Shown here: piece by piece, positions 33,577 to 43,414 of the stretch
Position numbering within the stretch: position 1 is the first letter of the stretch
Layout: each line of letters opens with the position of its first letter
Assembly (NCBI RefSeq): GCF_028595305.1
Contig: NZ_JAQQXS010000004.1
Location: 1 to 64,000 of the forward strand
DNA from: Roseateles koreensis
GTDB lineage: Bacteria; Pseudomonadota; Gammaproteobacteria; Burkholderiales; Burkholderiaceae_C
DNA length: 64,000 nt
Reading direction: 5' to 3'
Position numbers and translations under genes: made by a program
The notes under the pieces: model-generated
The model's input: the letters and a program-made list of their open reading frames with translations, nothing else
The model's database searches: none
Told to the model about the DNA's origin: nothing

Positions 33577-34611
33577 ATGGAACTCTTCCGCATCAAGCGC
33601 GACCTCCCGTTCATGAAGTACGCGTTGGTCTTCAACGCTATCTCCTTCCTGACATTTGCTGCCGCAGTCTTTTTCCTGGTCACCCGCGGGCTCAATTTTT
33701 CGATTGAGTTCAAGGGCGGCTCGGTCATCGAGGTCGAATACGCACAAGCTGCCGATATCGAGAAAACCCGTCATGTGGTCGAGCAAATGGGCTTTGGCGA
33801 AGTTCAGGTCACGACCTTCGGCAGCTCGCACGACGTGTTGATGCGCCTGCCCCTGCGCAGCGACATCAAGCAGACCGAGCAAGTCGGCCACGTCTTTGCC
33901 GAACTCTGCAAGGCGGAGTCCGGCAGCATCAGCCAGCGTCAGATCGTCACCGCCAAGGGCGAGTCGGTCAGCCAGCAGGTGTGCGTGAATGCCGCCAATG
34001 CTGAGCCGGTCAAACTCTCGCGCAGTGAGGTGGTGGGCCCGGCCGTGGGTGAGGAGTTGGCGCGCGACGCCGCCAAGGCACTGGGCGTGACGGTGCTCGG
34101 GATCATGATCTACCTGGCCTTCCGCTTCGAGTGGAAGTTTGCGGTGGCCGGCATCATCGCCAACCTGCACGACGTGGTCATCATCCTGGGCTTTTTTGCC
34201 TTCTTCCAGTGGGAGTTCTCGCTGCCCGTGCTGGCGGCGGTGCTGGCAGTGCTGGGCTACTCGGTGAACGAGTCGGTGGTGATCTTTGACCGGGTGCGCG
34301 AGGGCTTCCGCAAGTTCCGCAAGTTCAGCACCCATGAGGTGATCGACCACGCTATCACCAGCACCATGAGCCGCACCATCATCACCCACGGCTGTACGCA
34401 GCTGATGGTGTTGTCGATGCTGATGTTCGGCGGTCCGACCCTGCACTACTTTGCCATTGCACTGACCATCGGTATCTTGTTCGGTATCTATTCGTCGGTG
34501 TTCGTGGCCGCAGCGATTGCGATGTGGTTGGGCGTCAAGCGCGAGGATCTGATTCAGGCCCCGGTCAATCGGGAAGATCCGGACGACCCCAACGCGGGCG
34601 CGGTGGTGTAG
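33577..34611 (+). CDS. secF: protein translocase subunit SecF
   Basis: The 344-residue protein has six predicted helices, the N-terminal FSIEFKGGSVIEVEY beta-hairpin motif, and the conserved SVNESVVIFDRVREGFR and STMSRTIITHG blocks. It lies 21 bases downstream of secD and ends the yajC-secDF operon. Confidence 0.95.
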   Translation: MELFRIKRDLPFMKYALVFNAISFLTFAAAVFFLVTRGLNFSIEFKGGSVIEVEYAQAADIEKTRHVVEQMGFGEVQVTTFGSSHDVLMRLPLRSDIKQTEQVGHVFAELCKAESGSISQRQIVTAKGESVSQQVCVNAANAEPVKLSRSEVVGPAVGEELARDAAKALGVTVLGIMIYLAFRFEWKFAVAGIIANLHDVVIILGFFAFFQWEFSLPVLAAVLAVLGYSVNESVVIFDRVREGFRKFRKFSTHEVIDHAITSTMSRTIITHGCTQLMVLSMLMFGGPTLHYFAIALTIGILFGIYSSVFVAAAIAMWLGVKREDLIQAPVNREDPDDPNAGAVV

Positions 34612-34652
34612 AGTCAGCTGGACCCGATCGTTAGAGAGGCCCCACGCATTCC

Positions 34653-37148
34653 ATGACCGTCGCCGCCCGCAACAAGGCTCTGGCCACTCAGGCGCGGCGC
34701 ATCTATATCGAGGCGCTGGTGCGCGGCATGGTGCCGCTGGTTCGCGCTTTGAACGAGGCTGCGGCGCAACTGCTGCAGCAAACCACCGAATATCCCATCA
34801 TGATGGCGCGTCGCGATGGCGTGCAAGCCTGGAATCGCTGTGGCCCGGCATGGCAGGCAGGTGTGGTCAGCGGCCTGCGGCATGCCGCCGTTTACGGCAT
34901 TCTTGACACGGAACGGCCTGCCGATGTCGCAGGTTCGGTCGGCGCGCCGGACCATTCGCAGGCTTTGTTGTCTCTGGTGGATGACGACACGATTGAGCGG
35001 GAAATCACGGTGTCTCGCCTGGCCTTGGTCATGATGGACAAGGCCACCTGGAAGTTCACCGATCTGCGCACCCGCATGCAAATGCTGGAGCAACTGGACA
35101 ACCTGCCCGTGCTCGATTTGTTGCGCGCCAAAGTGGTGGCCAAACTGGTGCTGGAGGCGTGGACCCGCAGCGGCCTGAGCGCTTCGGAGTGGCAAATGCT
35201 TCGGCATGCCCTGCACGAGGAGTTTTCATTGTTGCTCGGCGAGGCTTATCACGAGGTCAATCGATGGCTGATCGCTCAGGCGGTGATGCCGGAGGTTGAC
35301 CTGCGCCCCTTCATCCGGCGTGCGCCCAATGCGGTGGGGGCAGGTGTCAGCCCAGGTGGCGTGACCGCCGGCTTCCAGATGCCTGCAGCAGGGCTTGCCG
35401 CACCGCAAACGCCCCTGCCGATTGGCGCCATCAAGGCATCGTCTGGTTTGGCCGAGGCTCGCGCGGCGGGGCCCATCACGGTACAAAGTCCTGCCAGCAA
35501 TCAGGCGGAAGAAGTGCTGCTGCTGCTGCAGCGCATTGTCGGGCGCCAAGTGCCTGCTTTTGCGGTGACGGCGCGCCAAGCGGCTGCGCCCATGCAGCCG
35601 TCTGACCGTCTGGGGGAATCATCCGCCGCAGCGGAAACGGAGCCGCAGCGGTTCCCGGCCATTGCTTCTTCCGCCCTGCCTGCATTGTCGGCGCACCGCG
35701 ACGGCCACCGTCTCAGCATGGCCATCACCCATGCACAAGAAGCCCTGTTGCGGGATCCGGGGGGGCTGGACCTCAATCTGTCCAGCGACTTGTTGAGCTT
35801 GCCCGAAGCGCCGCAGATGCTGGAAAACCTGCAGCAGCGCAGCCAGAGCGTCAAGGCGGTGCTCAAGCAGGCGGCGGATACCCCTGCTGAACGGGCCACC
35901 ATTGAGTTGGTGGCCATGATGTTCCAGAGCATTCTCATGGAAGACCGCATCCCCGCGACGGTGCGAGTGTGGTTTGCTCGCCTGCAGATGCCGGTCTTGC
36001 GGGTGGCGGTCAGCGAGCCCGATTTCTTCGCCACCACCGATCATCCTGCTCGCCAACTCATCGACCGTATGGGCGCCTGTGTGATGGGCTTCAACAGCAG
36101 TGCCGGCATGGTGACCAATGATCCCTCGGGGGGGGGTGATCCGCTGGAGCGAGAAATCAAGCGAGTGGTTCAGGTCGTGGAAGCCTACCCGGACACGGGG
36201 CGGCGTGTTTTTCAAACCGTGCTGACCGAGTTCGAGAAATTTCTCGACAACTATTTCGAAAACGAAAATCAGGCGACGCGTCATGGTGTGTCGCTGGCGC
36301 AGCAAGTCGAGCAGCGCGAGACGCTGGCCATTCAGTACACCATCGAGCTGCGCAAGATGCTGGCCGAGGTGCCGGTGCAAGACGGCGTGCGTGAGTTTTT
36401 GTTCCAGGTCTGGGCCGATGTGCTGGCCGTCACCGCCATGGGTAGCGGTGCGCAGTCCGACGCTATCAAGCAGATGAAGCGCGCTGCGGCGGACCTGATC
36501 TGGTCGGCCAGTGCCAAGGTGTCGCGAGAAGAGCGGGCCGAGGTTATCCGCCGGCTGCCGCCCTTGTTGAAAACCCTGCGCGAAGGTATGAATCATGCCG
36601 GCTTGCCGCTGGACCGCCAAGACGAGCAAGTGCGCCACCTGAACAACGCGCTGGCGGCCGCCTTCACGGCCAAGACGGCGGTGATCCCACGCGAACGTCT
36701 GGAAGAGTTGATGGACCAACTGGCCACGCTGGAGGCTTTGTTGCCCGCAGCGCAGGACGACGGGCAGGGGGATGTCGAGCTCGATCCCTCCTTGGTGCGT
36801 GAATTGTCTGGGCACGAATCCGACGGCCTGGAAGTCGTGGCCGAGGGGGGAGCTCCCCCATCACCTGCGGTGCAGGCCTGGGCGCGCGAATTGCAGGTGG
36901 GCGGCTGGTACATGCTCGACTACCGCCACCGCAAAGAGGCGGTGCAACTGGCTTGGCGTGGCAATCGCCGCCAGATGGCTCTGTTCGTCACGGCTCATGG
37001 GCGAGGCGTGTTGTTCTCCTTGAATCGCATGGGCGCCTACTTGCAAGCGGGCTTGCTGCTGCCCGCGCAAGATGAGGCCTTGACCGTCAAAGCCACGCGC
37101 AGTGCCCTGGCCAAGCTGGATGTGGACCCAGATTTGCTGTTGAACTGA
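34653..37148 (+). CDS. DUF1631 family protein (831 aa)
   Basis: This long cytoplasmic protein belongs to the DUF1631 family, common in Beta- and Gammaproteobacteria and known in a few species as a PilZ/type IV pilus or chemoreceptor-linked factor, but without a proven function. A variable N-terminal region (about 1-120), an Ala-rich linker (around 230-300) and a conserved C-terminal half are seen. Segments TIELVAMMFQSILMEDRIPA and VRVWFARLQMPVLRVAV in the middle, and LQVGGWYMLDYRHRKEAVQL near the end, are recognisable. It is a single gene between secF and the convergent smg. Confidence 0.85.
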   Translation: MTVAARNKALATQARRIYIEALVRGMVPLVRALNEAAAQLLQQTTEYPIMMARRDGVQAWNRCGPAWQAGVVSGLRHAAVYGILDTERPADVAGSVGAPDHSQALLSLVDDDTIEREITVSRLALVMMDKATWKFTDLRTRMQMLEQLDNLPVLDLLRAKVVAKLVLEAWTRSGLSASEWQMLRHALHEEFSLLLGEAYHEVNRWLIAQAVMPEVDLRPFIRRAPNAVGAGVSPGGVTAGFQMPAAGLAAPQTPLPIGAIKASSGLAEARAAGPITVQSPASNQAEEVLLLLQRIVGRQVPAFAVTARQAAAPMQPSDRLGESSAAAETEPQRFPAIASSALPALSAHRDGHRLSMAITHAQEALLRDPGGLDLNLSSDLLSLPEAPQMLENLQQRSQSVKAVLKQAADTPAERATIELVAMMFQSILMEDRIPATVRVWFARLQMPVLRVAVSEPDFFATTDHPARQLIDRMGACVMGFNSSAGMVTNDPSGGGDPLEREIKRVVQVVEAYPDTGRRVFQTVLTEFEKFLDNYFENENQATRHGVSLAQQVEQRETLAIQYTIELRKMLAEVPVQDGVREFLFQVWADVLAVTAMGSGAQSDAIKQMKRAAADLIWSASAKVSREERAEVIRRLPPLLKTLREGMNHAGLPLDRQDEQVRHLNNALAAAFTAKTAVIPRERLEELMDQLATLEALLPAAQDDGQGDVELDPSLVRELSGHESDGLEVVAEGGAPPSPAVQAWARELQVGGWYMLDYRHRKEAVQLAWRGNRRQMALFVTAHGRGVLFSLNRMGAYLQAGLLLPAQDEALTVKATRSALAKLDVDPDLLLN

Positions 37149-37157
37149 GCCAGTGGC

Positions 37158-37610
37158 TCAGTGAATGAGCCGGTCTTCAGGCGCGACGAACAGTTCGTCG
37201 AGAATCAGCGCATCGGGCTCTTCGCCCAGGCTCCAGAACACCATCAAGACGATGATCTTGAGGTCTTCCAGATCCATCGGCGCGCCGGGCACGGCCATGG
37301 CACGGTCGATCACCATTTCGCGCATGGGGGGCGGCAAGACGCCCGCGGACTCAAGAAAACTGACAAAGCCGACCGACGGTTCGCCCAGATGGTCCAACTC
37401 CGCCACCGAATAGACCCGTTGGCTCAGCGGGCCTTGGGTGCCCTGATAGGAGGAGGCGCCAGCGGCCAAGCCGTCCAGCCAAGTCAGGGCCTCCTGGATT
37501 TCATCGCTTTCGAAACCCACGGCAGACAGTTTGCGCTTCAGCTGCGCATGGTCAGGACATGCATCCGGGCGCCAATAGGTTTCGTAGAGATAGACCAGTA
37601 CGTCAAGCAT
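37158..37610 (-). CDS. smg: Smg family protein (DUF494)
   Basis: The ATG at 37610 gives 150 residues (MLDVLVYLYETYWRPDACPD). Family blocks LKRKLSAVGFESDEIQEALTWL and DLEDLKIIVLMVFWSLGEEPDAL are present. Smg is the small acidic partner usually linked to dprA; its role is not known. It is last in the LysM-dprA-smg unit. Confidence 0.93.
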   Translation of the reverse strand: MLDVLVYLYETYWRPDACPDHAQLKRKLSAVGFESDEIQEALTWLDGLAAGASSYQGTQGPLSQRVYSVAELDHLGEPSVGFVSFLESAGVLPPPMREMVIDRAMAVPGAPMDLEDLKIIVLMVFWSLGEEPDALILDELFVAPEDRLIH

Positions 37611-37718
37611 GGCCTGACTATAACGCAGTCGATTTGTTGACTGATTTGTGGGTGGTTGGGTCAAATCCAGCGCGAAATGACCGGGCTTGTCCCTAAATCT
37701 GGCGTGAAAACCATCAGA

Positions 37719-38915
37719 TCAGGCGTGGGCCTGGCGTTGAAAGACCTGCCCTGGCAGGCGTGCCACGGCGCCGTCCAGCTCCAACTCCAGTAGATGGGCA
37801 TTCAGCTCGGCCGCTTCCCACCCGCCGCGAGCCATCAGGGCGTCAAGCGACACCGGGTCGAAGCCCATCAGGTTCAACACTTGCTGCTGTGCCGGTGGGC
37901 GCGGAGCGGCGGTGGCCGGCGGCGGGGCGGTCCCCGCGCGGGGCTTGGCAGGCGCGCTGGGCCGCAGGGGTGCTGTCGCTGTCGAGGCAGTCAGTGTGGC
38001 GGCGTTGTGTGGGCCCAGATCCAGCGGGGGCAGCTCTTCCAGCACGTCGTCAATGGTTTCCACCAGCTTGGCGCCTTGTCGAATCAAGGCGTGGCAGCCG
38101 CGGCTGAGCGCTGAATGGATGGAACCCGGGATGGCAAAGACCTCCCGGCCGGCTTCGCTGGCCAGGCGGGCGGTGATCAGGGAGCCCGACCGCAGCGCCG
38201 CCTCCACCACCAGGCAGCCTTGGCTCAGGCCCGCGATGATCCGGTTGCGCCGGGGAAAGTTGGCCGCCAACGCCGGGGTGCCGAGCGCGTACTCGCTGAT
38301 CAGCAGCCCATGCGCCACCATGGCCGCGGCCAGGCTTTTGTGTTTGACGGGGTAGACCGAATCCAGGCCCGTACCGAGCACGCCGATGCTGCTCCCCAGC
38401 CCTTGCAGTGCCCCCTGGTGCGCGGCGCCATCCACGCCCAAGGCGAGGCCCGACACGATGGTGAGGCCGTGCTGGCTCAGGTCGCGCGCAAAGTGCTCAG
38501 CGGTTTCCCGGCCTTGCGCGGTTGGGTTGCGGCTGCCCACGATGCTCAGGCAGGGACGATTCAACAGGCTGCGATCGCCTGCGAGGTAGAGCAACAGGGG
38601 CGGGTCAGCCGTTGCCAGCAAGGCCGGCGGGTAATCAGCATCGCTCAGGCACAGCACGCTGTGAGTGGGCGACTGCTGCAACCATCGCCAGGTGGTGTCG
38701 ATCAGCTTGGCCAGGGTCTCGGGGCTGGCATTCCAGGCGCCCCCTGTGAATTGGCGTTGCTTGGGCGACAGCAGGGCATGCAGCACGGTGGGCGGCAGAT
38801 CAAACACTGCCTGCACCGAGCCCGCTGCAGCGAGCAAGCGCCGCGCGCCCTCCAGCCCGAGGCCCGGAGTTTCAAGCAGGCGCAGCCAAGCGGCCAGCTC
38901 GGAGTGTTCCATCAA
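37719..38915 (-). CDS. dprA: DNA-processing protein DprA
   Basis: DprA loads RecA on incoming single-stranded DNA during natural transformation. The 398-residue protein has an N-terminal SAM-like domain (MMEHSELAAWLRLLETPGLG), a Rossmann core (SIVGSRNPTAQGRETAEHFA, VSGLALGVDGAAHQGAL, RNRIIAGLSQGCLVVEA) and a C-terminal winged helix after a Pro/Ala-rich linker. The start may be 38915 or 38912. No other competence gene is nearby, so natural competence cannot be judged. Confidence 0.96.
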   Translation of the reverse strand: MMEHSELAAWLRLLETPGLGLEGARRLLAAAGSVQAVFDLPPTVLHALLSPKQRQFTGGAWNASPETLAKLIDTTWRWLQQSPTHSVLCLSDADYPPALLATADPPLLLYLAGDRSLLNRPCLSIVGSRNPTAQGRETAEHFARDLSQHGLTIVSGLALGVDGAAHQGALQGLGSSIGVLGTGLDSVYPVKHKSLAAAMVAHGLLISEYALGTPALAANFPRRNRIIAGLSQGCLVVEAALRSGSLITARLASEAGREVFAIPGSIHSALSRGCHALIRQGAKLVETIDDVLEELPPLDLGPHNAATLTASTATAPLRPSAPAKPRAGTAPPPATAAPRPPAQQQVLNLMGFDPVSLDALMARGGWEAAELNAHLLELELDGAVARLPGQVFQRQAHA

Positions 38916-38936
38916 CCGGGTGTCTTGGTTCGGTGC

Positions 38937-40136
38937 TCAGGGGCGGCTGAAGCGATCTCCCGCCCGAACCGGTTCCTTGACGGAAATGATCAAGGCGTAG
39001 GACACGCGCGAATACACCTGAAACACGAAGAGCACGCCATGCCGTTCGTCCGGCAGCACGATGTCTTGCTTGCGCTCATAGGTGGTGTCGACGGCGTTGC
39101 GGCCCTTTTGCCACAGCGCCAGCACATGGCCGCGCTCCAGGCCATCCTGGGCACCGCGGTTCAGCGCGACGATCTGGTTCTGGCCCGCATTCAGGCTGTC
39201 ACCGTAGATGGAGACGATGCGTCCCTCAACGGCTTGGCTGGGTGCGTGGGGCACGTAGCGCAAGAAGTTGCGTTGCAGCACAGGCGCCAGGCGGTCGCCC
39301 ACCCCAATTTCTTGGCGCACCGTCTTGACGCGGAGCGTGGCAGGTACGATCTCCGAGTGGCCGTCGCCATCGCTGCGTTCTTCGCCCGGACGAATCAAGT
39401 CAGCCGTGCCTAGGTAGCGGGCCTCATAACCCAGAATCTCCTGGGTCCCCGGATCGCGCAGCGGGACGGTGTTGCGGAACACGCGGTATTCGTTCGCCGC
39501 GCTGAAATCGCCCCGGGCATAGGCCAAGTCGCCCTTTGTCACCAGCACTCGTCCTTCCGGTGAGGCGACGACGCGGGGCGCGGTGGCCAGCGCATCGGCA
39601 TCGAACACAACGGCGTCGTTCAGGAAGGGTTCGATCAAATTAAGCGGAATGGCGGCAATGGCCGCCACGTCACTGTCGCTGCTGCGAATGCGGGGCGACA
39701 ACTTCACCGTGTCTGAGGTATCGCCAGCGCTGCGCTCCTGGCCCAGTTGCAAGCGGGCCATGCCGTCTTGCTTGACCAGCATGAGCACCTGCCCCGGGTA
39801 AATCAGGTGAGGATTGTTGATCTGCTCGTGGTTCATCCCCCACAGTTCAGGCCAGCGCCAAGGGCTTTTCAGAAAAATTTGGGAGATGGCCCACAAGGTG
39901 TCGCCGGTCTTGACGGTGTAAGTGTCGGGCGCATTGGGCGCCAGTTCTGACAGCGGCACGCCGCGCTGGGCCACCTGATCGGCGGTGGCGCGTTGGGCGG
40001 GGCTGACGGGATAGGTGTTGGCCGCTGCGGTGTGGGCCAGACCCAGCATCAGCATCGCGGACAGGGCGGCCACAGCCAGCGGGTGGCGCGCAGTGCGTGA
40101 GGACGGGCAGGTATAGAGCGTGGACACGGGCATCAA
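38937..40136 (-). CDS. LysM domain-containing secreted protein
   Basis: The 399-residue protein has a signal peptide ending AHTAAA (about residue 39) and a LysM domain (about 74-125: DTYTVKTGDTLWAISQIFL, MNHEQINNPHLIYPGQVLML) that would bind peptidoglycan. The C-terminal two thirds hold no catalytic motif I recognise but look conserved (PLNLIEPFLNDAVVFDADAL, FLRYVPHAPSQAVEGRIVSI). It lies 21 bases upstream of dprA on the same strand and is divergent from def, a standard Burkholderiales arrangement. Confidence 0.92.
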   Translation of the reverse strand: MMPVSTLYTCPSSRTARHPLAVAALSAMLMLGLAHTAAANTYPVSPAQRATADQVAQRGVPLSELAPNAPDTYTVKTGDTLWAISQIFLKSPWRWPELWGMNHEQINNPHLIYPGQVLMLVKQDGMARLQLGQERSAGDTSDTVKLSPRIRSSDSDVAAIAAIPLNLIEPFLNDAVVFDADALATAPRVVASPEGRVLVTKGDLAYARGDFSAANEYRVFRNTVPLRDPGTQEILGYEARYLGTADLIRPGEERSDGDGHSEIVPATLRVKTVRQEIGVGDRLAPVLQRNFLRYVPHAPSQAVEGRIVSIYGDSLNAGQNQIVALNRGAQDGLERGHVLALWQKGRNAVDTTYERKQDIVLPDERHGVLFVFQVYSRVSYALIISVKEPVRAGDRFSRP

Positions 40137-40356
40137 GGGCTCTCCACCGCATCAGCGGCGATAGGTTGGATGAATCCTGGCGGGGGGCTGCGTTTCCAGG
40201 CTTCCTTGGGGCTGATTTCAGGCTTTCATGCTCTTGGATGGCAATTCGGCGAAAATCATGGACTTGCGCGGCGATTCTGCCCCCAAACAGGACTCGTCGC
40301 AAAGCAGTTAAGCAGGAGCTTTCACCCTCTTGCATGCACTTACAACTCGACGATTC

Positions 40357-40875
40357 ATGGCAATACTGAATATTCTGCGCTACCCCGACCCTCGTTTACA
40401 TACGGTTGCCACCCCCGTGGCCCAAGTGGACGAGCGCATCCGCCGCCTGGTCGACGACATGCTTGAAACCATGTATGACGCCGAAGGCGTGGGTTTGGCC
40501 GCAACCCAGGTGGATGTGCACGAGCGTGTGCTGGTGATCGACACCTCCAACGACCGCGACACGCCTCGGGTGCTGATCAACCCGGAGTTGATTCACACCA
40601 GCGCCGAGTTCACCGAGGGCGAAGAGGGCTGCTTGTCTGTCCCGCAGATCTACGACAAGGTGCCACGCCATTCCCGCGTCACTGTGCGTGCGCTGAACCG
40701 TGAAGGCGAAACCTACGAGTTTGATGCCGAGGGCCTGCTGGCCGTGTGCGTCCAGCACGAGATGGATCATTTGATGGGCAAGGTCTTCGTGGAGTACCTG
40801 AGCCCCTTGAAGCGCGAGCGCATCAAGACCAAGATGATCAAAAAGACGCGTGAAGAGCAAGCGCACAAGCGCTGA
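40357..40875 (+). CDS. def: peptide deformylase
   Basis: Def removes the N-formyl group from new proteins. The ATG at 40357 gives 172 residues with the three active-site motifs GVGLAATQ (44-51), EGCLSVP (90-96) and QHEMDH (133-138), the last two providing the metal ligands. It precedes fmt in the normal def-fmt order. Confidence 0.98.
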   Translation: MAILNILRYPDPRLHTVATPVAQVDERIRRLVDDMLETMYDAEGVGLAATQVDVHERVLVIDTSNDRDTPRVLINPELIHTSAEFTEGEEGCLSVPQIYDKVPRHSRVTVRALNREGETYEFDAEGLLAVCVQHEMDHLMGKVFVEYLSPLKRERIKTKMIKKTREEQAHKR

Positions 40876-40895
40876 CCGACCCGGAACCCCCTCCC

Positions 40896-41864
40896 ATGCG
40901 TGTTGTATTTGCCGGTACGCCGGAATTTGCCGCCACGGCGTTGCAAGCCCTCCTGGCCCGTGGCTTTGAAGTGCCTCTGGTGCTGACGCAGCCCGACCGG
41001 CCGGCGGGGCGGGGCATGAAGTTGCAGGCCTCGCCCGTCAAACAGCTCGCCCTGCAGCACGGCATCCCGGTCAGCCAGCCGCGCAGCTTGCGCCTGGACG
41101 GCAAATTTGCCGATGAAGCAGCCCTCGCGCGCGACACTTTGCTCGCGGCACAGGCCGACGTCATGGTCGTGGCAGCCTACGGCCTGATCCTGCCCCAATG
41201 GACACTGGATCTGCCAACGCGGGGCTGCCTCAACATCCACGCCTCCTTGCTGCCGCGCTGGCGCGGGGCGGCGCCCATTCACCGCGCCATCGAGGCGGGT
41301 GACGCCCAGACCGGCATCACCCTCATGCAAATGGACGCAGGGTTGGACACTGGCGATATGTTGTTGACCGAGCGTGTGGACATCGATGCAGCTGACACCA
41401 CTGCCAGCCTGCACGACCGTTTGGCCGCCCTGGGCGGGCGGATGATTGTTGATGCGCTGGACTTGGCTGCCCGTGACGGGCTGCGGCCAGTTGTACAACC
41501 CGCCGAGGGTGTCAGTTATGCGCACAAGATCGACAAGGCCGAAGCCTTGATCGACTGGACGCAGGATGCTGCGCAGATCGAACGGCGCCTGCGCGCGTTT
41601 GACCCCTTTCCGGGCGGGTTGTCGCACTTGGAGGGCGAGGCCATCAAGATCTGGCGTGCCGAGGCCGTGCCTGGCTCTGGCCGCCCCGGTTGCGTGTTGT
41701 CGGTGGACGAACAAGGCCCCGTCGTGGCCTGTGGCCAACAAGCCGTGCGGCTGACCGAGCTTCAGCGCGCGGGCGGCAAGCGCCTGCGAGTTTCGGCGTT
41801 CTTGCAGGCTCGGCCCATCGTTGTGGGTGCGATGTTCGAACCTGCCGCCCTCGCGGCGGCTTGA
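40896..41864 (+). CDS. fmt: methionyl-tRNA formyltransferase
   Basis: Fmt formylates initiator Met-tRNA. The 322-residue protein has the 10-formyl-THF site ([19 protein letters not shown]), the catalytic triad region [20 protein letters not shown] and an OB-fold C-terminal domain. It lies 20 bases after def and 61 bases before htpX. Confidence 0.97.
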   Translation: MRVVFAGTPEFAATALQALLARGFEVPLVLTQPDRPAGRGMKLQASPVKQLALQHGIPVSQPRSLRLDGKFADEAALARDTLLAAQADVMVVAAYGLILPQWTLDLPTRGCLNIHASLLPRWRGAAPIHRAIEAGDAQTGITLMQMDAGLDTGDMLLTERVDIDAADTTASLHDRLAALGGRMIVDALDLAARDGLRPVVQPAEGVSYAHKIDKAEALIDWTQDAAQIERRLRAFDPFPGGLSHLEGEAIKIWRAEAVPGSGRPGCVLSVDEQGPVVACGQQAVRLTELQRAGGKRLRVSAFLQARPIVVGAMFEPAALAAA

Positions 41865-41925
41865 AGAAGGCGTCTGAGGCCCCAACTGAGGGGCTGTTTG
41901 CACATTCAAAACCTAAAGGATTCCC

Positions 41926-42771
41926 ATGTTCAATTTGATGAAGACCGCCATCCTGATGGCCGCCATCACCGCCTTGTTCATGGCGATCGGCGCCATGCTG
42001 GGTGGGCGCAGCGGCATGATGCTGGCGCTGGTGGTCGCGTTGGGCATGAACTTCTTCAGCTACTGGTTCTCCGACACCATGGTGCTGAAGATGTACAACG
42101 CCCGCGAGGTGGACGACAGCTCGGCCCCACAGTTCTACGCCATGGTGCGCGAGTTGGCGCAAAAGGCCCAGTTGCCGATGCCCCGCGTCTACCTGATCGA
42201 TGAAGACGCGCCTAACGCCTTCGCCACTGGGCGCAACCCCGAGCATGCGGCGGTGGCCGCGACCACCGGGATACTGCGGGTGCTGAACGAGCGCGAACTG
42301 CGCGGCGTGATGGCGCACGAGTTGGCCCACGTGAAGCATCGTGACATCTTGATCAGCACCGTCAGCGCCACCATGGCGGGCGCCATCTCCATGCTGGCCA
42401 ATTTCGCCATGTTCTTCAGCGGGCGCGACAGCGAGGGGCGTCCAGCCAATCCGCTGGTGGGTATTTTGGTGGCAGTGCTGGCGCCGATTGCTGCCAGCGT
42501 GATTCAGATGGCGATCAGCCGCGCCCGCGAGTTCGAGGCGGACCGTGGAGGCGCTGAAATTTCAGGCGACCCCGCCGCCCTGGCCTCAGCCCTGGAAAAA
42601 ATTCAACGCATCGCCCAAGGCTTGCCGCTGGAAGCCACTGAGCGTCACCCTGAAACCGCGCAAATGATGATCATGAACCCGCTGCATGGCGGCGGCCTGA
42701 GCCGTTTGTTCAGCACCCATCCGGCCACTGAAGAGCGCGTTGCGCGCTTGTTGGAAATGGTGCGGCGCTGA
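41926..42771 (+). CDS. htpX: membrane zinc protease HtpX
   Basis: This 281-residue M48-type protease has the zinc motif HELAH (131-135), preceded by [20 protein letters not shown] and an N-terminal helix pair. Later helices and [20 protein letters not shown] give the third ligand. It degrades misfolded membrane proteins. It follows fmt on the same strand. Confidence 0.95.
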   Translation: MFNLMKTAILMAAITALFMAIGAMLGGRSGMMLALVVALGMNFFSYWFSDTMVLKMYNAREVDDSSAPQFYAMVRELAQKAQLPMPRVYLIDEDAPNAFATGRNPEHAAVAATTGILRVLNERELRGVMAHELAHVKHRDILISTVSATMAGAISMLANFAMFFSGRDSEGRPANPLVGILVAVLAPIAASVIQMAISRAREFEADRGGAEISGDPAALASALEKIQRIAQGLPLEATERHPETAQMMIMNPLHGGGLSRLFSTHPATEERVARLLEMVRR

Positions 42772-42844
42772 GCGCAGTTTCAAGGAGTCGGTTCAAGTGT
42801 CTGGTTCGCCTGCCGATAAACCGTGCATGAAGGATCTTGCGCCC

Positions 42845-43270
42845 ATGACCCCATTCCGCCCCGCTCTGGCACTTGCCGCCGCGTTGCTGCTGCCGCTCGG
42901 GCTGGCCGGGTGCGAGCAACTGGGCATCGAAGACCCCGCCAAAGTTCAGGCTGCCAAAGAAGCCGAGGGCAAAGCCATTGGCAGTGCCTGTCGGCATGCC
43001 CTGCGCGCCATTGAAGACTGCTACACCTTGAACCCTAAAGCCCACAAAGCTTCCGTGTTCGCGGGCTGGCGCGAGATGGATGAATACATGCGCGAGAACA
43101 AGATTGAAGGCATCGTGCCCGTCGTGCCGCGCCCGGTCCCGGGCAAGCCCGCCAGCGCCTCAGAGGATGGCGACAAGGCCCCTGAGAAAGACGCGGCCAA
43201 AGAGTCTAAAGACGGCGGAAAAGACAGCGCCAAAGACACCAAAGCAGCCAAGGCCAAGCCCGCGCATTGA
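42845..43270 (+). CDS. lipoprotein with CX9C motif
   Basis: I use the ATG at 42845, after AAGGATCTTGCGCCC; an earlier ATG at 42827 is in frame. The 141-residue precursor has a type II signal with lipobox LAGC and lipidated Cys23. A CX9C pair (CRHALRAIEDC) and GWREMDEYMRENKIEGI mark an uncharacterised betaproteobacterial family. The tail beyond about 100 is a Lys/Asp/Ala-rich, likely disordered, highly charged stretch. It lies after htpX. Confidence 0.8.
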   Translation: MTPFRPALALAAALLLPLGLAGCEQLGIEDPAKVQAAKEAEGKAIGSACRHALRAIEDCYTLNPKAHKASVFAGWREMDEYMRENKIEGIVPVVPRPVPGKPASASEDGDKAPEKDAAKESKDGGKDSAKDTKAAKAKPAH

Positions 43271-43414
43271 CGCCGCGGTGTCGCCGCCACGGCACGATCT
43301 GTCGTTCTGGGTGGCCGCTGATGCCACGGTTGATGCACTCTGTCGTTTCGTCGGGCCCCAAGGGTGCGGGTTTGGGCAAGATCGCGGCCTTCCCGTCCGA
43401 TCTTGGAGCCCCTC

